Source of the DNA: Lactonifactor sp. BIOML-A5
GTDB taxonomy: Bacteria > Bacillota > Clostridia > Lachnospirales > Lachnospiraceae
Direction: 5' to 3'
Assembly (NCBI RefSeq): GCF_009677585.1
Contig: NZ_WKYV01000052.1
Location: 1-14,711 of the forward strand
Length of the DNA stretch: 14,711 nt
The notes under the pieces are model-generated. The model was not told the origin of the DNA and ran no database searches. It worked only from the letters and a program-made list of their open reading frames with translations. The translations under genes and the position numbers were made by a program. Of the stretch, positions 1-7,426 are shown piece after piece (the stretch's first letter is position 1; the number at the start of each line of letters is the position of its first letter).

Positions 1-9
1 ATAATTTTC

Positions 10-47
10 AGGGGCAGGCGTGATTCGTATGAATCACGCCTGCCCCT
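10..47. repeat. GC-rich perfect hairpin, 17-bp stem, REP-like
   Basis: Seen: arm AGGGGCAGGCGTGATTC at 10-26 is perfectly complementary to 31-47 with a 4-base loop, GTAT. It lies about 48 bases beyond the yerC-like stop codon. Neither strand has a T-tract after the stem, so it is not a classical intrinsic terminator. The GC-rich stem in an AT-rich spacer resembles dispersed palindromic elements, like the one at 9796-9837, but the two arms are different sequences. Family assignment is inference. Confidence 0.6.
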
Positions 48-94
48 GTGTAGGGCTATCTATTTCCCGACAGCCCCTTGACTGTTCTTATATG

Positions 95-400
95 TTATAC
101 TTCTTCAGGCTCCTTTTTATTAATCCTCTCAAACACCATCTCATATCCATCATTTCCATAGTTCAGGGAACGGTTTACACGGCTGATAGTAGCAGTGGAA
201 GCTCCCGTCTTTTCTGAGATCTCCAGATATGTCTTCTTTTCTCTTAGCATCTTGGCAACTTCAAAGCGCTGGGACAGAGAAAGAATCTCATTCACTGTAC
301 ACACATCCTCAAAAAATGTATAGCATTCTTCTTTATTCTTCAGACTTAAAATGGCCTCAAACAGATAGTCTACTGCCTCTGTGTGAATCTTCTTACTCAT
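95..400 (-). CDS. YerC/YecD family TrpR-related DNA-binding protein
   Basis: A small cytoplasmic DNA-binding protein of about 101 residues. The middle part, with SLSQRFEVAKML followed by TYLEISEKTGASTATISRVNRSL, is the Trp-repressor-like helix-turn-helix that defines the YerC/YecD family; the recognition helix is the segment around TGASTATISRVNR. Known: family members are TrpR-fold proteins of poorly defined regulatory role in Firmicutes, and tryptophan binding is not established for them. The start at 400 (MSKKIH) is preferred to an upstream ATG at 418 because GAGGAG lies 7 bases before it; the upstream start would place that ribosome site inside the gene. The length matches the family. It has its own promoter at 461-489 and no obvious functional link to the operon beside it. 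Confidence 0.88.
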   Translation of the reverse strand: MSKKIHTEAVDYLFEAILSLKNKEECYTFFEDVCTVNEILSLSQRFEVAKMLREKKTYLEISEKTGASTATISRVNRSLNYGNDGYEMVFERINKKEPEEV

Positions 401-460
401 TGTCATTCTCCTCAACACATATTTTTAAGCATCAACGAAATCATACGTCAACTTTTCTTC

Positions 461-489
461 ATTTTATCACGTTAAAATTGTGAAGTCAA
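461..489 (-). promoter_or_regulatory. Promoter of the yerC-like gene
   Basis: On the minus strand TTGACT (484-489), a 17-base spacer and TAAAAT (461-466) form a near-consensus housekeeping promoter. The predicted start near 454 gives a leader of roughly 55 bases to the ATG at 400. A second, weaker pair starting with TTGACG lies closer to the gene. Confidence 0.7.
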
Positions 490-509
490 TGAGTTCGAAT
501 GTTTTATTT

Positions 510-540
510 GTTACTGAGAATGGAGTGAACAGTAACTTTT
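510..540. other. Hairpin at the end of the larA-like gene
   Basis: GTTACTG (510-516) pairs with CAGTAAC (530-536). On the plus strand it is followed by TTTTATTTT, which overlaps the larA-like stop codon. The T-tract is on the wrong side for the minus-strand operon, where the sequence after the stem is A-rich. It may be a weak end signal or only a plus-strand terminator against antisense transcription. Confidence 0.35.
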
Positions 541-1786
541 ATTTTAAGTCCGGAAGTATGCTGCCTCCAGCAGGCATAACCACTACAGACGCCTCCTCTC
601 CCATGATCTGAAATGCTGCCTGCAGAGCTTCCTGAACACTGCCGAAAGGATGCATAAATATTTCCCTCACCAGGGATTCCTGCAGACTGGAAACCAGAAA
701 AATACTGGCTTTTTCCAGAACAGAACCTATGGCGGCCGCCTTATGGCCTCCGAGACAAAAGTTCTTAGTTATCTTTCTCACCAGTTCTTTCGGCTCCTCT
801 GCCTCCCGCATCCACTGTTCAAAAACAGGCTCTCCCAACCCCTCTCCCAGATATCCGGCCATAATGATAATGCCTCCCTCTCTTACAGCATAAGCAGCGT
901 GGTTCAATGCCTTCTGCATCTGGTACAGGTTGAGATCCTTGGGCGCTCCTCCCTGAGACACAATTACAATATCTGCGGCACTCTGCAGCTTTCTTCTGCA
1001 GCAGCTGTCCACATACCGGCATCCTGCCCGGTGGGCCTGCACAGTATCCCCTGCAGCGGCCCAGAGGATTCTTTTATCAGCGTCCAGTACCACGTTTAGA
1101 ATAAAAGCTATTTTGCACATTGCTGCTGCTTCCTCTATATCTTCCCGCACAGGATTTCCCTCCAGACAACCGCTCGCCGCCCCAGGCTCCATCATATGGC
1201 TGTGGTTCTTTTGTATGGCATTCCTGGAAGCAGTTCCCGGAAGAATAGCCTTGGCGCCCCCGCTGAACCCGGCAAAATAGTGATACTCAATGTTTCCCAG
1301 ACAGACAATCCGATCCGCAGAGGCGACCTCCCTGGTTATCTCCACCGGGGTTCCTCTAGAAGTATATCCCAGGAGAATACAATCCTCCGGATCTGAATCC
1401 ACACAGCGAATCCTCTCATACACTGCCTCTCCTGCCAGCTTCCTTTTTTCTGCCTCTGTATGGTACCTGTGAATCCCCAATCCAAAGATCAGTGTGATAT
1501 CCTCCAGACGTGCTCCCCCGGCAGTCAACTCCTCCAACAGCACCGGCATAATCCGGCTGGTGGGCAGAGGCCTTGTCATATCACTGGCAACTACCGCGAT
1601 TTTTTCACCGGATCTGAAAAGCGTTCTCAGTTTGGGTGTTCCGATAGGATGACGCAGTGCTTTTCGAAGAAGGATATCTTCATCCTCCTGTTTCTCTGTC
1701 CCTCGGGGCATTAAAACAGCCTGAAGATTCCTGTCCGGTATACTTACCTCCTGCTGCCCGGTTCCATAGCCCAGAGATATCTTCAT
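539..1786 (-). CDS. LarA-family nickel-pincer 2-hydroxy acid racemase/epimerase
   Basis: A 415-residue cytoplasmic enzyme of the lactate racemase (LarA) superfamily. Known: these use a nickel-pincer nucleotide covalently bound to lysine to racemise or epimerise 2-hydroxy acids by hydride transfer. All key residues are visible: D69 and R72 in SDMTRP, H106 in GLGIHR, H169 in EYHYFAGFSGGAKA, cofactor lysine K179 in the same stretch, and H195 in NHSH. Their spacing follows Lactiplantibacillus LarA (D72, R75, H108, H174, K184, H200). The start at 1786 (MKISLGYG) has AAAGGAG upstream and sits 20 bases after the TRAP permease stop; an in-frame ATG at 1849 would overlap the permease and has no better site. 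It is last in the operon. No cofactor genes (larB, larC, larE) are in the window. The substrate is unknown; LarA homologues act on lactate, malate and other hydroxy acids. Confidence 0.88.
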   Translation of the reverse strand: MKISLGYGTGQQEVSIPDRNLQAVLMPRGTEKQEDEDILLRKALRHPIGTPKLRTLFRSGEKIAVVASDMTRPLPTSRIMPVLLEELTAGGARLEDITLIFGLGIHRYHTEAEKRKLAGEAVYERIRCVDSDPEDCILLGYTSRGTPVEITREVASADRIVCLGNIEYHYFAGFSGGAKAILPGTASRNAIQKNHSHMMEPGAASGCLEGNPVREDIEEAAAMCKIAFILNVVLDADKRILWAAAGDTVQAHRAGCRYVDSCCRRKLQSAADIVIVSQGGAPKDLNLYQMQKALNHAAYAVREGGIIIMAGYLGEGLGEPVFEQWMREAEEPKELVRKITKNFCLGGHKAAAIGSVLEKASIFLVSSLQESLVREIFMHPFGSVQEALQAAFQIMGEEASVVVMPAGGSILPDLK

Positions 1787-1805
1787 GCCAATTCTCCTTT
1801 CTTCT

Positions 1806-3692
1806 CTATTTAACCGGTGATACTGCCGGCCTTCGCAGATGAACCGCACAGATCACACTGGCTATGAGGATCCCCACAAGGTCCGTTGTTACCCCCTGCA
1901 CCATCATCAGTACGGCGGCACCAAACAGAGGAATCCGCAGATAAACTTTTATAGGATACTTCAGCCAGCCGGAAACTGCCACAGACAATATAGCAATCCC
2001 GATGAGTGTCGTACAGACAGCCAGAACTATGTCAATGATATTTCCTACCAGAAGTATTCCTGTGCCGTAGGCAAATACATAAGGAACGATGAAGGAAGAC
2101 AGGGCCAGCCGAAACGCCTGAAATCCCACCTTCCCGGGATTTCCTTCTGCTATGGGGGCCGCTGTATATGCACAGATGGCTACAGGAGGCGTAATTCCCG
2201 CCATACAGGAGAAATAAAAGATAAACAAATGTGCCTGAATGGGTTCCAGTCCCATCTGCACCAGTGCCGGAGCCGTGAGGGCAGCCTGCATGACATAGGC
2301 AGCCGTAGGGGGAATCCCCATTCCTAATATGATGGATGCTATCATGGTCAGTATCAGGGCTGCCATAAGGTTTCCGCCGGAGATACTGACAACTGCACTT
2401 GTGAATTTTAAGCCAAGTCCCGTAAATCTGAGCACGCCAATAATAATCCCGGCGCTTGCACAGGCTGTTGCCACAGAGATACAGGATTTTGAGCCTAGTA
2501 CCATTGCCTCCAGGCATTTTTTAGGTGTCATCCGGGTTTCCTTGCGGAAAAAGCTTACCACAATAATGGAAATAATCCCGTAAAAGGCTGCCCTCATGGC
2601 AGAATATCCTGCGCAGAGAAAATAAATAATCACAAGGAGCGGTATCAATAAGTATCCTGCCCGCTTCATAACAGAAAGAGCCGGTTCAATCTCTTCCCTG
2701 GGAACTCCCGAAAGATTCAGACGCCGCGCTTCCAGATATACCTGTAGAAACACTGCGAAAAAATACAAAAGTGCGGGAACCAAAGCGTAAAGGCATATCC
2801 TGGCATAGGAGATCCCCAGGTATTCTGACATAATAAACGCACCGGCCCCCATAACCGGAGGAAGAATCATCCCTCCTGTAGAGGCCACAGATGCTACAGC
2901 GCCCGCAAAGTTCTTTTCATATCCTCCCTTTTTCATGAAAGGAATAGTAAACACACCGGTTGCAGCTACATTAGCAATGGCACTCCCGGAGATCGTCCCC
3001 ATGAGTGCGCAGGAGATTACGGTCATCATACCGGGACCTCCCCGGAAACGTCCCACCGCGCTCTTTGAAATATCAAGGAAGAACTGACCGCCCCCGGAAA
3101 CCTGCAGAAAACTGCCGAAAAGGCAGAACATAACCACAAAGGTGGCAGAAGAGTTCAGCGCTTCTCCGAATACCCCCTGGAAGGTCAGATACATCTGCTC
3201 CACAAAACGGTCCAGCCCAATCCCTTTAAAATACAATACTCCGGACATATATTTTGCAGTGAATGCATACAGGATAAAAATAATGGCTATGATGGGCATT
3301 GCCATTCCGAGACACCGGCGTGTCAGTTCCAGCACAGATACAATTAACAAAATCCCCAGGATAACCTGCAGGGTGGTCACCTTATCGACCTGCATCATGC
3401 GCATCATCAGCTTTTTATTGGCAATAATGTTGTATCCAAGGCTTACTGCCATTCCCGCCGCAAATACAAGGTTGAAAATTCTGGTTACTGTTTTCCATCT
3501 CTCATTTTTAGACTGATACCCCAAATAATAAATGAGACCGATAAACAGCAGGTGCAGTGCCGTCTGGCAGGTACCTGTCAGCGTACCCATAAGAGCTGTG
3601 TATAAGTGGAAAAATGCCATTGCCGCACCCAATATCTGAATGCTGACTCCGCATATCCTGTCGTATCGGTCCCCGCCTTTTGTTTTTTCCAT
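1806..3692 (-). CDS. TRAP transporter fused permease (4TM/12TM)
   Basis: A 628-residue integral membrane protein fusing the small (DctQ-like) and large (DctM-like) subunits of a TRAP transporter, the arrangement typical of TAXI-type systems. Hydrophobic segments run through the whole length. The N-terminal third holds the short module. The large module starts around residue 170 and contains the conserved GTISGSAIANVAATGVFTIPFMKK and TGGMILPPVMGAGAFIMSEY stretches, with a matching second half (ILGMGIPPTAAYVM). Known: TRAP systems are sodium- or proton-driven high-affinity importers of organic acids, fed by an extracytoplasmic receptor. The start at 3692 (MEKTKGG) is preceded by GGGAGAGG, and the receptor stop lies 15 bases upstream, so the genes are co-transcribed. 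Co-location with a LarA-like enzyme suggests uptake of a hydroxy or keto acid (inference). Confidence 0.93.
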   Translation of the reverse strand: MEKTKGGDRYDRICGVSIQILGAAMAFFHLYTALMGTLTGTCQTALHLLFIGLIYYLGYQSKNERWKTVTRIFNLVFAAGMAVSLGYNIIANKKLMMRMMQVDKVTTLQVILGILLIVSVLELTRRCLGMAMPIIAIIFILYAFTAKYMSGVLYFKGIGLDRFVEQMYLTFQGVFGEALNSSATFVVMFCLFGSFLQVSGGGQFFLDISKSAVGRFRGGPGMMTVISCALMGTISGSAIANVAATGVFTIPFMKKGGYEKNFAGAVASVASTGGMILPPVMGAGAFIMSEYLGISYARICLYALVPALLYFFAVFLQVYLEARRLNLSGVPREEIEPALSVMKRAGYLLIPLLVIIYFLCAGYSAMRAAFYGIISIIVVSFFRKETRMTPKKCLEAMVLGSKSCISVATACASAGIIIGVLRFTGLGLKFTSAVVSISGGNLMAALILTMIASIILGMGIPPTAAYVMQAALTAPALVQMGLEPIQAHLFIFYFSCMAGITPPVAICAYTAAPIAEGNPGKVGFQAFRLALSSFIVPYVFAYGTGILLVGNIIDIVLAVCTTLIGIAILSVAVSGWLKYPIKVYLRIPLFGAAVLMMVQGVTTDLVGILIASVICAVHLRRPAVSPVK

Positions 3693-3706
3693 TGAAATCC
3701 TCTCCC

Positions 3707-4726
3707 TTATGAGACATTAATTCCTTTTTCTTTATAGTATCGAAGCGCTCCCGGATGGATCTCCCCTACCACCCCCTGGGTAATGGTTTCATCCGATAAG
3801 GATTTCAGGAGAGCGTGTGAAGTTCCCAGTACATCATAGTTTTCACAGATTGCCTTTGTCATCTCATACACCACATCCTCGGGCATATCCCTGGAGACTA
3901 CGTATAGATTGGGTGTCCCTATTGTTTTTACATCTTCTTTTTGGAATTCATAGGTTCCTGCGGGAATGGTAATATCTACCCACCCCTCATACGTTTCCGT
4001 ATATTCTTTCAATTTCTCCTCATTGATCTGCACCAGGCTGAACTCTTTTCCCACGGCCGCATTCACAATTCCGGCTGCCGGGAACGAGGTTGTCCAGAAA
4101 ACAGCGTCAATATTTCCATCCTGAAGGGAATTGGTAGCCTCCCCCCATGCAAGAGGTGTCATCTCTCCCCCGCTTGCTTCTATGTCATCCAGTGTAAAGC
4201 CATAGGTCTTCATCATATTCATACAGGGCTGGTAGGGGCCTCCTCCGAACTGTCCGCAGGTGAATTTTTTGCTTTTCAGATCCGCAAAATCCTGGATTCC
4301 GGAGGATGGCAGTGCCCACAGCTGCATGGTGTTGGGATACAGGGCGCACATGGACATAAGATCTGGATATTCTTCCTCAAAAGGTTCCTCTCCGTTGATG
4401 GCTGCTGCCAGCGTATCTGCTGTGATAATTGCCATATCCGCTTCCCCGTTGTCCATAAGCTTTACATTTACCGCGCTTCCGGTACTGGGAACGGAAGAAA
4501 ACTCTGTTCCCGGCATAGCAGCCTTAAAAAGCTCTATGGTAGCCGCTCCCACAATTTCCATCGTTCCCCCTGAGGGACCGGTAAGAATCGTTACTTCCTT
4601 TACCTCCTGGCTGCTATTTTGGGCGCTGTCTTTCTCCGTGTCCTCAGAAGCAGAATCCGTGCTGCCGGTGCATCCTCCCAAAACCATAATTCCTGCAAGT
4701 ACCAAGGCCATTATCTTTTTCATCAA
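3707..4726 (-). CDS. TAXI-family TRAP transporter solute-binding lipoprotein
   Basis: An extracytoplasmic receptor of 339 residues. The N-terminus is a lipoprotein signal: MMKK, a hydrophobic stretch, then lipobox LGGC with C19 as the lipidated residue, followed by a Ser/Asp/Glu-rich linker. The mature part begins VTILTGPSGGTMEIVGAATIELF, the signature region of the TAXI group, and continues with family stretches GSAVNVKLMDNGEADMAI and DGNIDAVFWTTSFPAAGI. Known: TAXI receptors capture organic acids and deliver them to the fused permease encoded next. The start is ambiguous: the first codon, at 4724-4726, is TTG and the next, at 4721-4723, is ATG. AGGAG lies 8 bases before the TTG and 11 before the ATG, so TTG may be the true start. 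The ligand cannot be read from sequence. Confidence 0.93.
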   Translation of the reverse strand: MMKKIMALVLAGIMVLGGCTGSTDSASEDTEKDSAQNSSQEVKEVTILTGPSGGTMEIVGAATIELFKAAMPGTEFSSVPSTGSAVNVKLMDNGEADMAIITADTLAAAINGEEPFEEEYPDLMSMCALYPNTMQLWALPSSGIQDFADLKSKKFTCGQFGGGPYQPCMNMMKTYGFTLDDIEASGGEMTPLAWGEATNSLQDGNIDAVFWTTSFPAAGIVNAAVGKEFSLVQINEEKLKEYTETYEGWVDITIPAGTYEFQKEDVKTIGTPNLYVVSRDMPEDVVYEMTKAICENYDVLGTSHALLKSLSDETITQGVVGEIHPGALRYYKEKGINVS

Positions 4727-4763
4727 TGTAATCTCTCCTTCCTTTAATCATTTCCCTAACTTG

Positions 4764-6026
4764 TCAATAACTTTTAACGATCTCACTCGCCAGCCTGCAC
4801 CACTCCCAGAGCCTCTGTGGTTCATGATTCAGATCAATAATCGATTTCATAATAATTTCAACACTGCTCCCATACTTTTTTGCCAGACGGCAGACCTTTT
4901 TCAGCTCTTCCGTGAGAAGCTCGTAGCCGCAGGGATTCAGATTGATAAATGTATTATGTGCTTTAAATGATACAATATAACGTTTTCCCATCTTCTCCAT
5001 CGCAGCCTCACAATTGCTGAACGGAGATACGGAGATTTTTTTTAGATTGGGGAAGGTTCCTAGTTCCGCGATTTTGTGATCCAGGCGTTCACAGCATCCA
5101 TAATAGATACGGGGATACAAATCGGTCCAGGCCCTTTCATGCTCAAATGCAAATTCTTTGGTCATCTCAGGGGATACGGATGTAAAAATCTGATCCTGTG
5201 CCACCCCCCAGTTATCCTCCAGCTTTCCCCCAATCCCGCTCTGTGTGGGACTTGGAAGATCTGAACAGTATCCATAGCCTCCGTTTCCGATATATGTGTT
5301 GGAATTATTTGAAGAGATAAGGCCAAGTGCTTCATACTGCCTGGCTCTGTGTATAAAGCATTCTGCATATCTCTCAGCCGCCAGATGAAGATATTCCGGG
5401 TTCATGACCAAATCTGTCATACCCTGATCAATCGTTGTCCATGCAAAAATATCGTCAAACATGGCAAACCGGAAATTCTGAATTCCGAATAATTTAACCT
5501 CGATAATCCCTTCCATAATCTCGCACATCTGTTCATACCGTTCCATGGTTTCTTCTCTGCGGTAGACAACTTTGGGCCATTTGATTTTTGCGGAGACATC
5601 CTCCTCATTCCAGAGTACTCTCTCAAAGGCATATGCCCGGTGAAGCTCTTCCGGATCCATGGTCCACTGAGCCGGATAGCTGGACATCCGCAGTCCCACG
5701 TTGGAATCTTCAGCAATGATCGGAACATTGAGGTACGGTTCCACCACCCGGTCCCCCCGCAGGTGGTTCCATTCGTAGATGGTTAAAAGCATTTCCATCT
5801 CCCTTTGTCTGAAATAAGGATCTTCGATTGTCGGCCGGATGGCATCTGGTCCTTCCATGAGAAGCAAAACCGGATAATCTCTGGCAATCACCACCGGACG
5901 TATCATCTGTCCGTCATTCACTGCTGTCCATAATTTTTTATTTTCTTTCTGAATATCCAGCTCAGCAATTTCCCGTATCTGCTTTCCCAAAGACCGCAGC
6001 CTCTCTTTTTCTCTGTCTGATAACAT
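4764..6026 (-). CDS. Uroporphyrinogen-decarboxylase-superfamily protein, possible methyltransferase
   Basis: A 420-residue soluble protein of the uroporphyrinogen decarboxylase / MtaA-like (MetE-like barrel) superfamily, longer than heme-pathway HemE (about 350). The HemE N-terminal substrate signature around RQAGRY is missing, so a role in heme synthesis is unlikely. A cysteine pair, C311-C312 in YYGCCERLDHK, followed by C339 in SPFSNCEAA, lies where methyltransferase relatives carry zinc ligands, though the usual His-x-Cys is not exact. Known: relatives transfer methyl groups to or from corrinoid proteins or thiols; many are uncharacterised. The start at 6026 has AAGGAAAG upstream. It is the first gene of the operon with TRAP transport and LarA-like genes, after a long leader and divergent from the LysR gene. 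The specific reaction is unknown. Confidence 0.8.
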   Translation of the reverse strand: MLSDREKERLRSLGKQIREIAELDIQKENKKLWTAVNDGQMIRPVVIARDYPVLLLMEGPDAIRPTIEDPYFRQREMEMLLTIYEWNHLRGDRVVEPYLNVPIIAEDSNVGLRMSSYPAQWTMDPEELHRAYAFERVLWNEEDVSAKIKWPKVVYRREETMERYEQMCEIMEGIIEVKLFGIQNFRFAMFDDIFAWTTIDQGMTDLVMNPEYLHLAAERYAECFIHRARQYEALGLISSNNSNTYIGNGGYGYCSDLPSPTQSGIGGKLEDNWGVAQDQIFTSVSPEMTKEFAFEHERAWTDLYPRIYYGCCERLDHKIAELGTFPNLKKISVSPFSNCEAAMEKMGKRYIVSFKAHNTFINLNPCGYELLTEELKKVCRLAKKYGSSVEIIMKSIIDLNHEPQRLWEWCRLASEIVKSY

Positions 6027-6298
6027 ACTCTTTCCTTTCTCCCGGCCGGCACAGGGGACGGAATCTATAGAAAGGCCCCTTAGCTTCCCGGGCGCTCAGT
6101 TGATAGCTGCTGTAAACTGCCATATGGCGCAGGACGCACTTTATCTGTGCGCCGCGAAGCATGCTGCTATTCTCAGAACTGCCTGAAAGCAGAACTATGA
6201 ATAGTAACCTAAATTGATACCCGGGTTCACGCAGTTATATCAGATAATTGAATTGTATCTTTTAAATTTTTCTACTTTTTTACTAATATCCCAGCGTT
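6027..6298 (-). other. Long structured leader of the transporter/racemase operon
   Basis: From the predicted start near 6298 to the ATG at 6026 is about 270 bases. The part nearest the promoter is AT-rich, while about 6040-6165 is clearly GC-rich. Stems visible include GGCGCA with TGCGCC around 6124-6153 and CTATTC with GAATAG around 6166-6203, enclosing CTGC with GCAG. I recognise no known riboswitch class. A short frame on the minus strand (6162 to 5962) overlaps the start of the next gene but has a poor ribosome site. Confidence 0.4.
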
Positions 6299-6304
6299 TT
6301 CTTT

Positions 6305-6333
6305 ATTGTATATCTGTTTACCCGAAGTGTAAA
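6305..6333 (-). promoter_or_regulatory. Promoter of the UroD-like/TRAP/larA-like operon
   Basis: On the minus strand TTTACA (6328-6333), a 17-base spacer and TACAAT (6305-6310) match the housekeeping consensus at 5 of 6 bases in each hexamer. The predicted start is near 6298. The -35 overlaps one arm of the TTTAC/GTAAA dyad, as expected for a LysR-activated promoter. Confidence 0.65.
6317..6333. promoter_or_regulatory. Second LysR-type dyad, overlapping the operon -35
   Basis: TTTAC (6317-6321), 7 bases, GTAAA (6329-6333); it also fits the T-N11-A rule of LysR sites. Its centre is about 27 bases upstream of the predicted operon start, where LysR activation sites are commonly found. The assignment is inference from position and symmetry. 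Confidence 0.45.
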
Positions 6334-6354
6334 TTACATCTTTCTTTTGAATAT

Positions 6355-6369
6355 ATAGTTTTAAACTAT
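6355..6369. promoter_or_regulatory. Probable LysR operator (recognition site)
   Basis: ATAGTTT, one central T, then AAACTAT: a perfect 7-bp dyad that contains the exact T-N11-A pattern (T6356 to A6368) of LysR-type regulators. Its centre, 6362, is about 64 bases upstream of the predicted operon start, the classical recognition-site position, and about 60 bases upstream of the predicted lysR start, so it could serve activation and autorepression. Confidence 0.6.
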
Positions 6370-6386
6370 CGATAAAGCAGAATTTC

Positions 6387-6415
6387 TTGACCAACGTGTT
6401 AAAAAAGAATAAGAT
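6387..6415 (+). promoter_or_regulatory. Promoter of the LysR gene
   Basis: TTGACC (6387-6392), a 17-base spacer and TAAGAT (6410-6415). Transcription would start near 6422, only a few bases before the AGGAGGTGAT ribosome site at 6426-6435, giving a very short leader. Confidence 0.7.
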
Positions 6416-6438
6416 AAAAAAATACAGGAGGTGATAAT

Positions 6439-7332
6439 ATGACACTTCGGCAATTACAGTATTTTCAGCAGGTATGCCAGTGGGGAGGAATCACTGCTGC
6501 AGCAAAAAAACTTCACGTTTCCCAGCCTTCCATCACCAATTCCATCAAGGCTTTGGAAGAGGAGTTTAACCTTCTGCTGTTTAAGCGTGAAAAAAAGAAA
6601 CTTACACTCACCTTTGAGGGGGAACTGTTCTATGTAGAGGCAACCCATGTTCTTCAGGATGTGAATGACCTGACGCAGAAAATGAAAGATTTGAGTCGTT
6701 CCAGAAACCAGATTAAGCTTGCTATCTCACCCACAGTGGAAACCTTTCTGTTCTCTGAAGTGGTTATTGGATTTAAAAAACTACATCCTCATGTTACCAT
6801 TGATGTCCTGGAGTTGGGGGCGCTGGAGTGTTATGAAGTGGTGGAAAAGGGACAGGTTGATTTTGCAATCACCATAACCAATTATGCCAACCTGAATGCA
6901 GTGCGTATTATCACTCTGCTAACCACAAGGCTGAGTCTGGCGGTTCACAGGGAAAGTCCCATGGCCAGTCTCAAAAACATTACCCTCCGGGAGGTGGCTC
7001 AGATCCCCCTTGTGGTCAACCGAATCGGTTCCTTTAGCAATAAAATCATCAGCACTGCTTTTGAAAAGGCTTCCCTTAAGCCTAACATTATATTCCGTTC
7101 TAATCAGCTGGATACCATCAAGCAGCTTCTCCGGTCAGATTACTCGGTAGGGGGACTGCTTTTTGAGGAGACCATTCTGCACAACGAGGATATTGTTGGA
7201 ATTCCCATTGAACCGCAGTTAGACCCGGTATTTATCGGGATCCTGTGGAACAAGGAACGTCCCCTCTACAGCGACTCTACTGCTTTTATCAATTATACCA
7301 AACGGCAATTTCCTCCCTGCAGAGTGTCTTAA
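6439..7332 (+). CDS. LysR-family transcriptional regulator
   Basis: A 297-residue regulator of standard LysR length. The N-terminal winged helix-turn-helix (residues 1-60) reads MTLRQLQYFQQV, then GGITAAAKKLHVSQPSITNSIKALEEE, the classic LysR signature with recognition helix at SQPSITNSIKALE. From about residue 90 (IKLAISPTVETF) to the end is the periplasmic-binding-like effector domain. The start at 6439 is fixed by a perfect AGGAGG 7 bases upstream. It is divergent from the operon that begins with the UroD-like gene, with two LysR-type dyads in between, so it very probably controls that operon in response to the imported acid or a product, and perhaps itself (inference). It is the only plus-strand gene seen in the window. 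Confidence 0.95.
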   Translation: MTLRQLQYFQQVCQWGGITAAAKKLHVSQPSITNSIKALEEEFNLLLFKREKKKLTLTFEGELFYVEATHVLQDVNDLTQKMKDLSRSRNQIKLAISPTVETFLFSEVVIGFKKLHPHVTIDVLELGALECYEVVEKGQVDFAITITNYANLNAVRIITLLTTRLSLAVHRESPMASLKNITLREVAQIPLVVNRIGSFSNKIISTAFEKASLKPNIIFRSNQLDTIKQLLRSDYSVGGLLFEETILHNEDIVGIPIEPQLDPVFIGILWNKERPLYSDSTAFINYTKRQFPPCRVS

Positions 7333-7369
7333 CCTCAAGATATTCTTTTGTATTTCCAGACACAGGGAA

Positions 7370-7402
7370 AGGCCGGGAATCTGTCTTTAAGATTCCCGGC
7401 CT
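7370..7402. terminator. Bidirectional terminator-like hairpin between convergent genes
   Basis: AGGCCGGGAATC (7370-7381) pairs perfectly with 7391-7402 around a 9-base loop. It lies 38 bases after the lysR stop and 25 bases after the stop of the opposing PHP gene. T-tracts after the stem are imperfect on both strands (TTTCCC on minus, TTTCTCTCTTT further out on plus), but position and stem strength favour a shared terminator. Confidence 0.65.
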
Positions 7403-7426
7403 GGCAACCGCGTGTTTCTCTCTTTG

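Noticed and set aside
650..1099. Plus-strand 149-codon open frame opposite the larA-like gene
   Set aside because: Shadow of a well-conserved minus-strand gene; no ribosome site or family match.
5962..6162. 66-codon minus-strand frame overlapping the start of the UroD-like gene
   Set aside because: Poor ribosome site, no recognisable family, and it overlaps a well-supported gene start; kept only as a possible leader peptide within the leader description.
6288..6304. Possible catabolite repression (cre) site near AAAACGCTGG
   Set aside because: Only one half resembles the cre consensus; the other half does not match.
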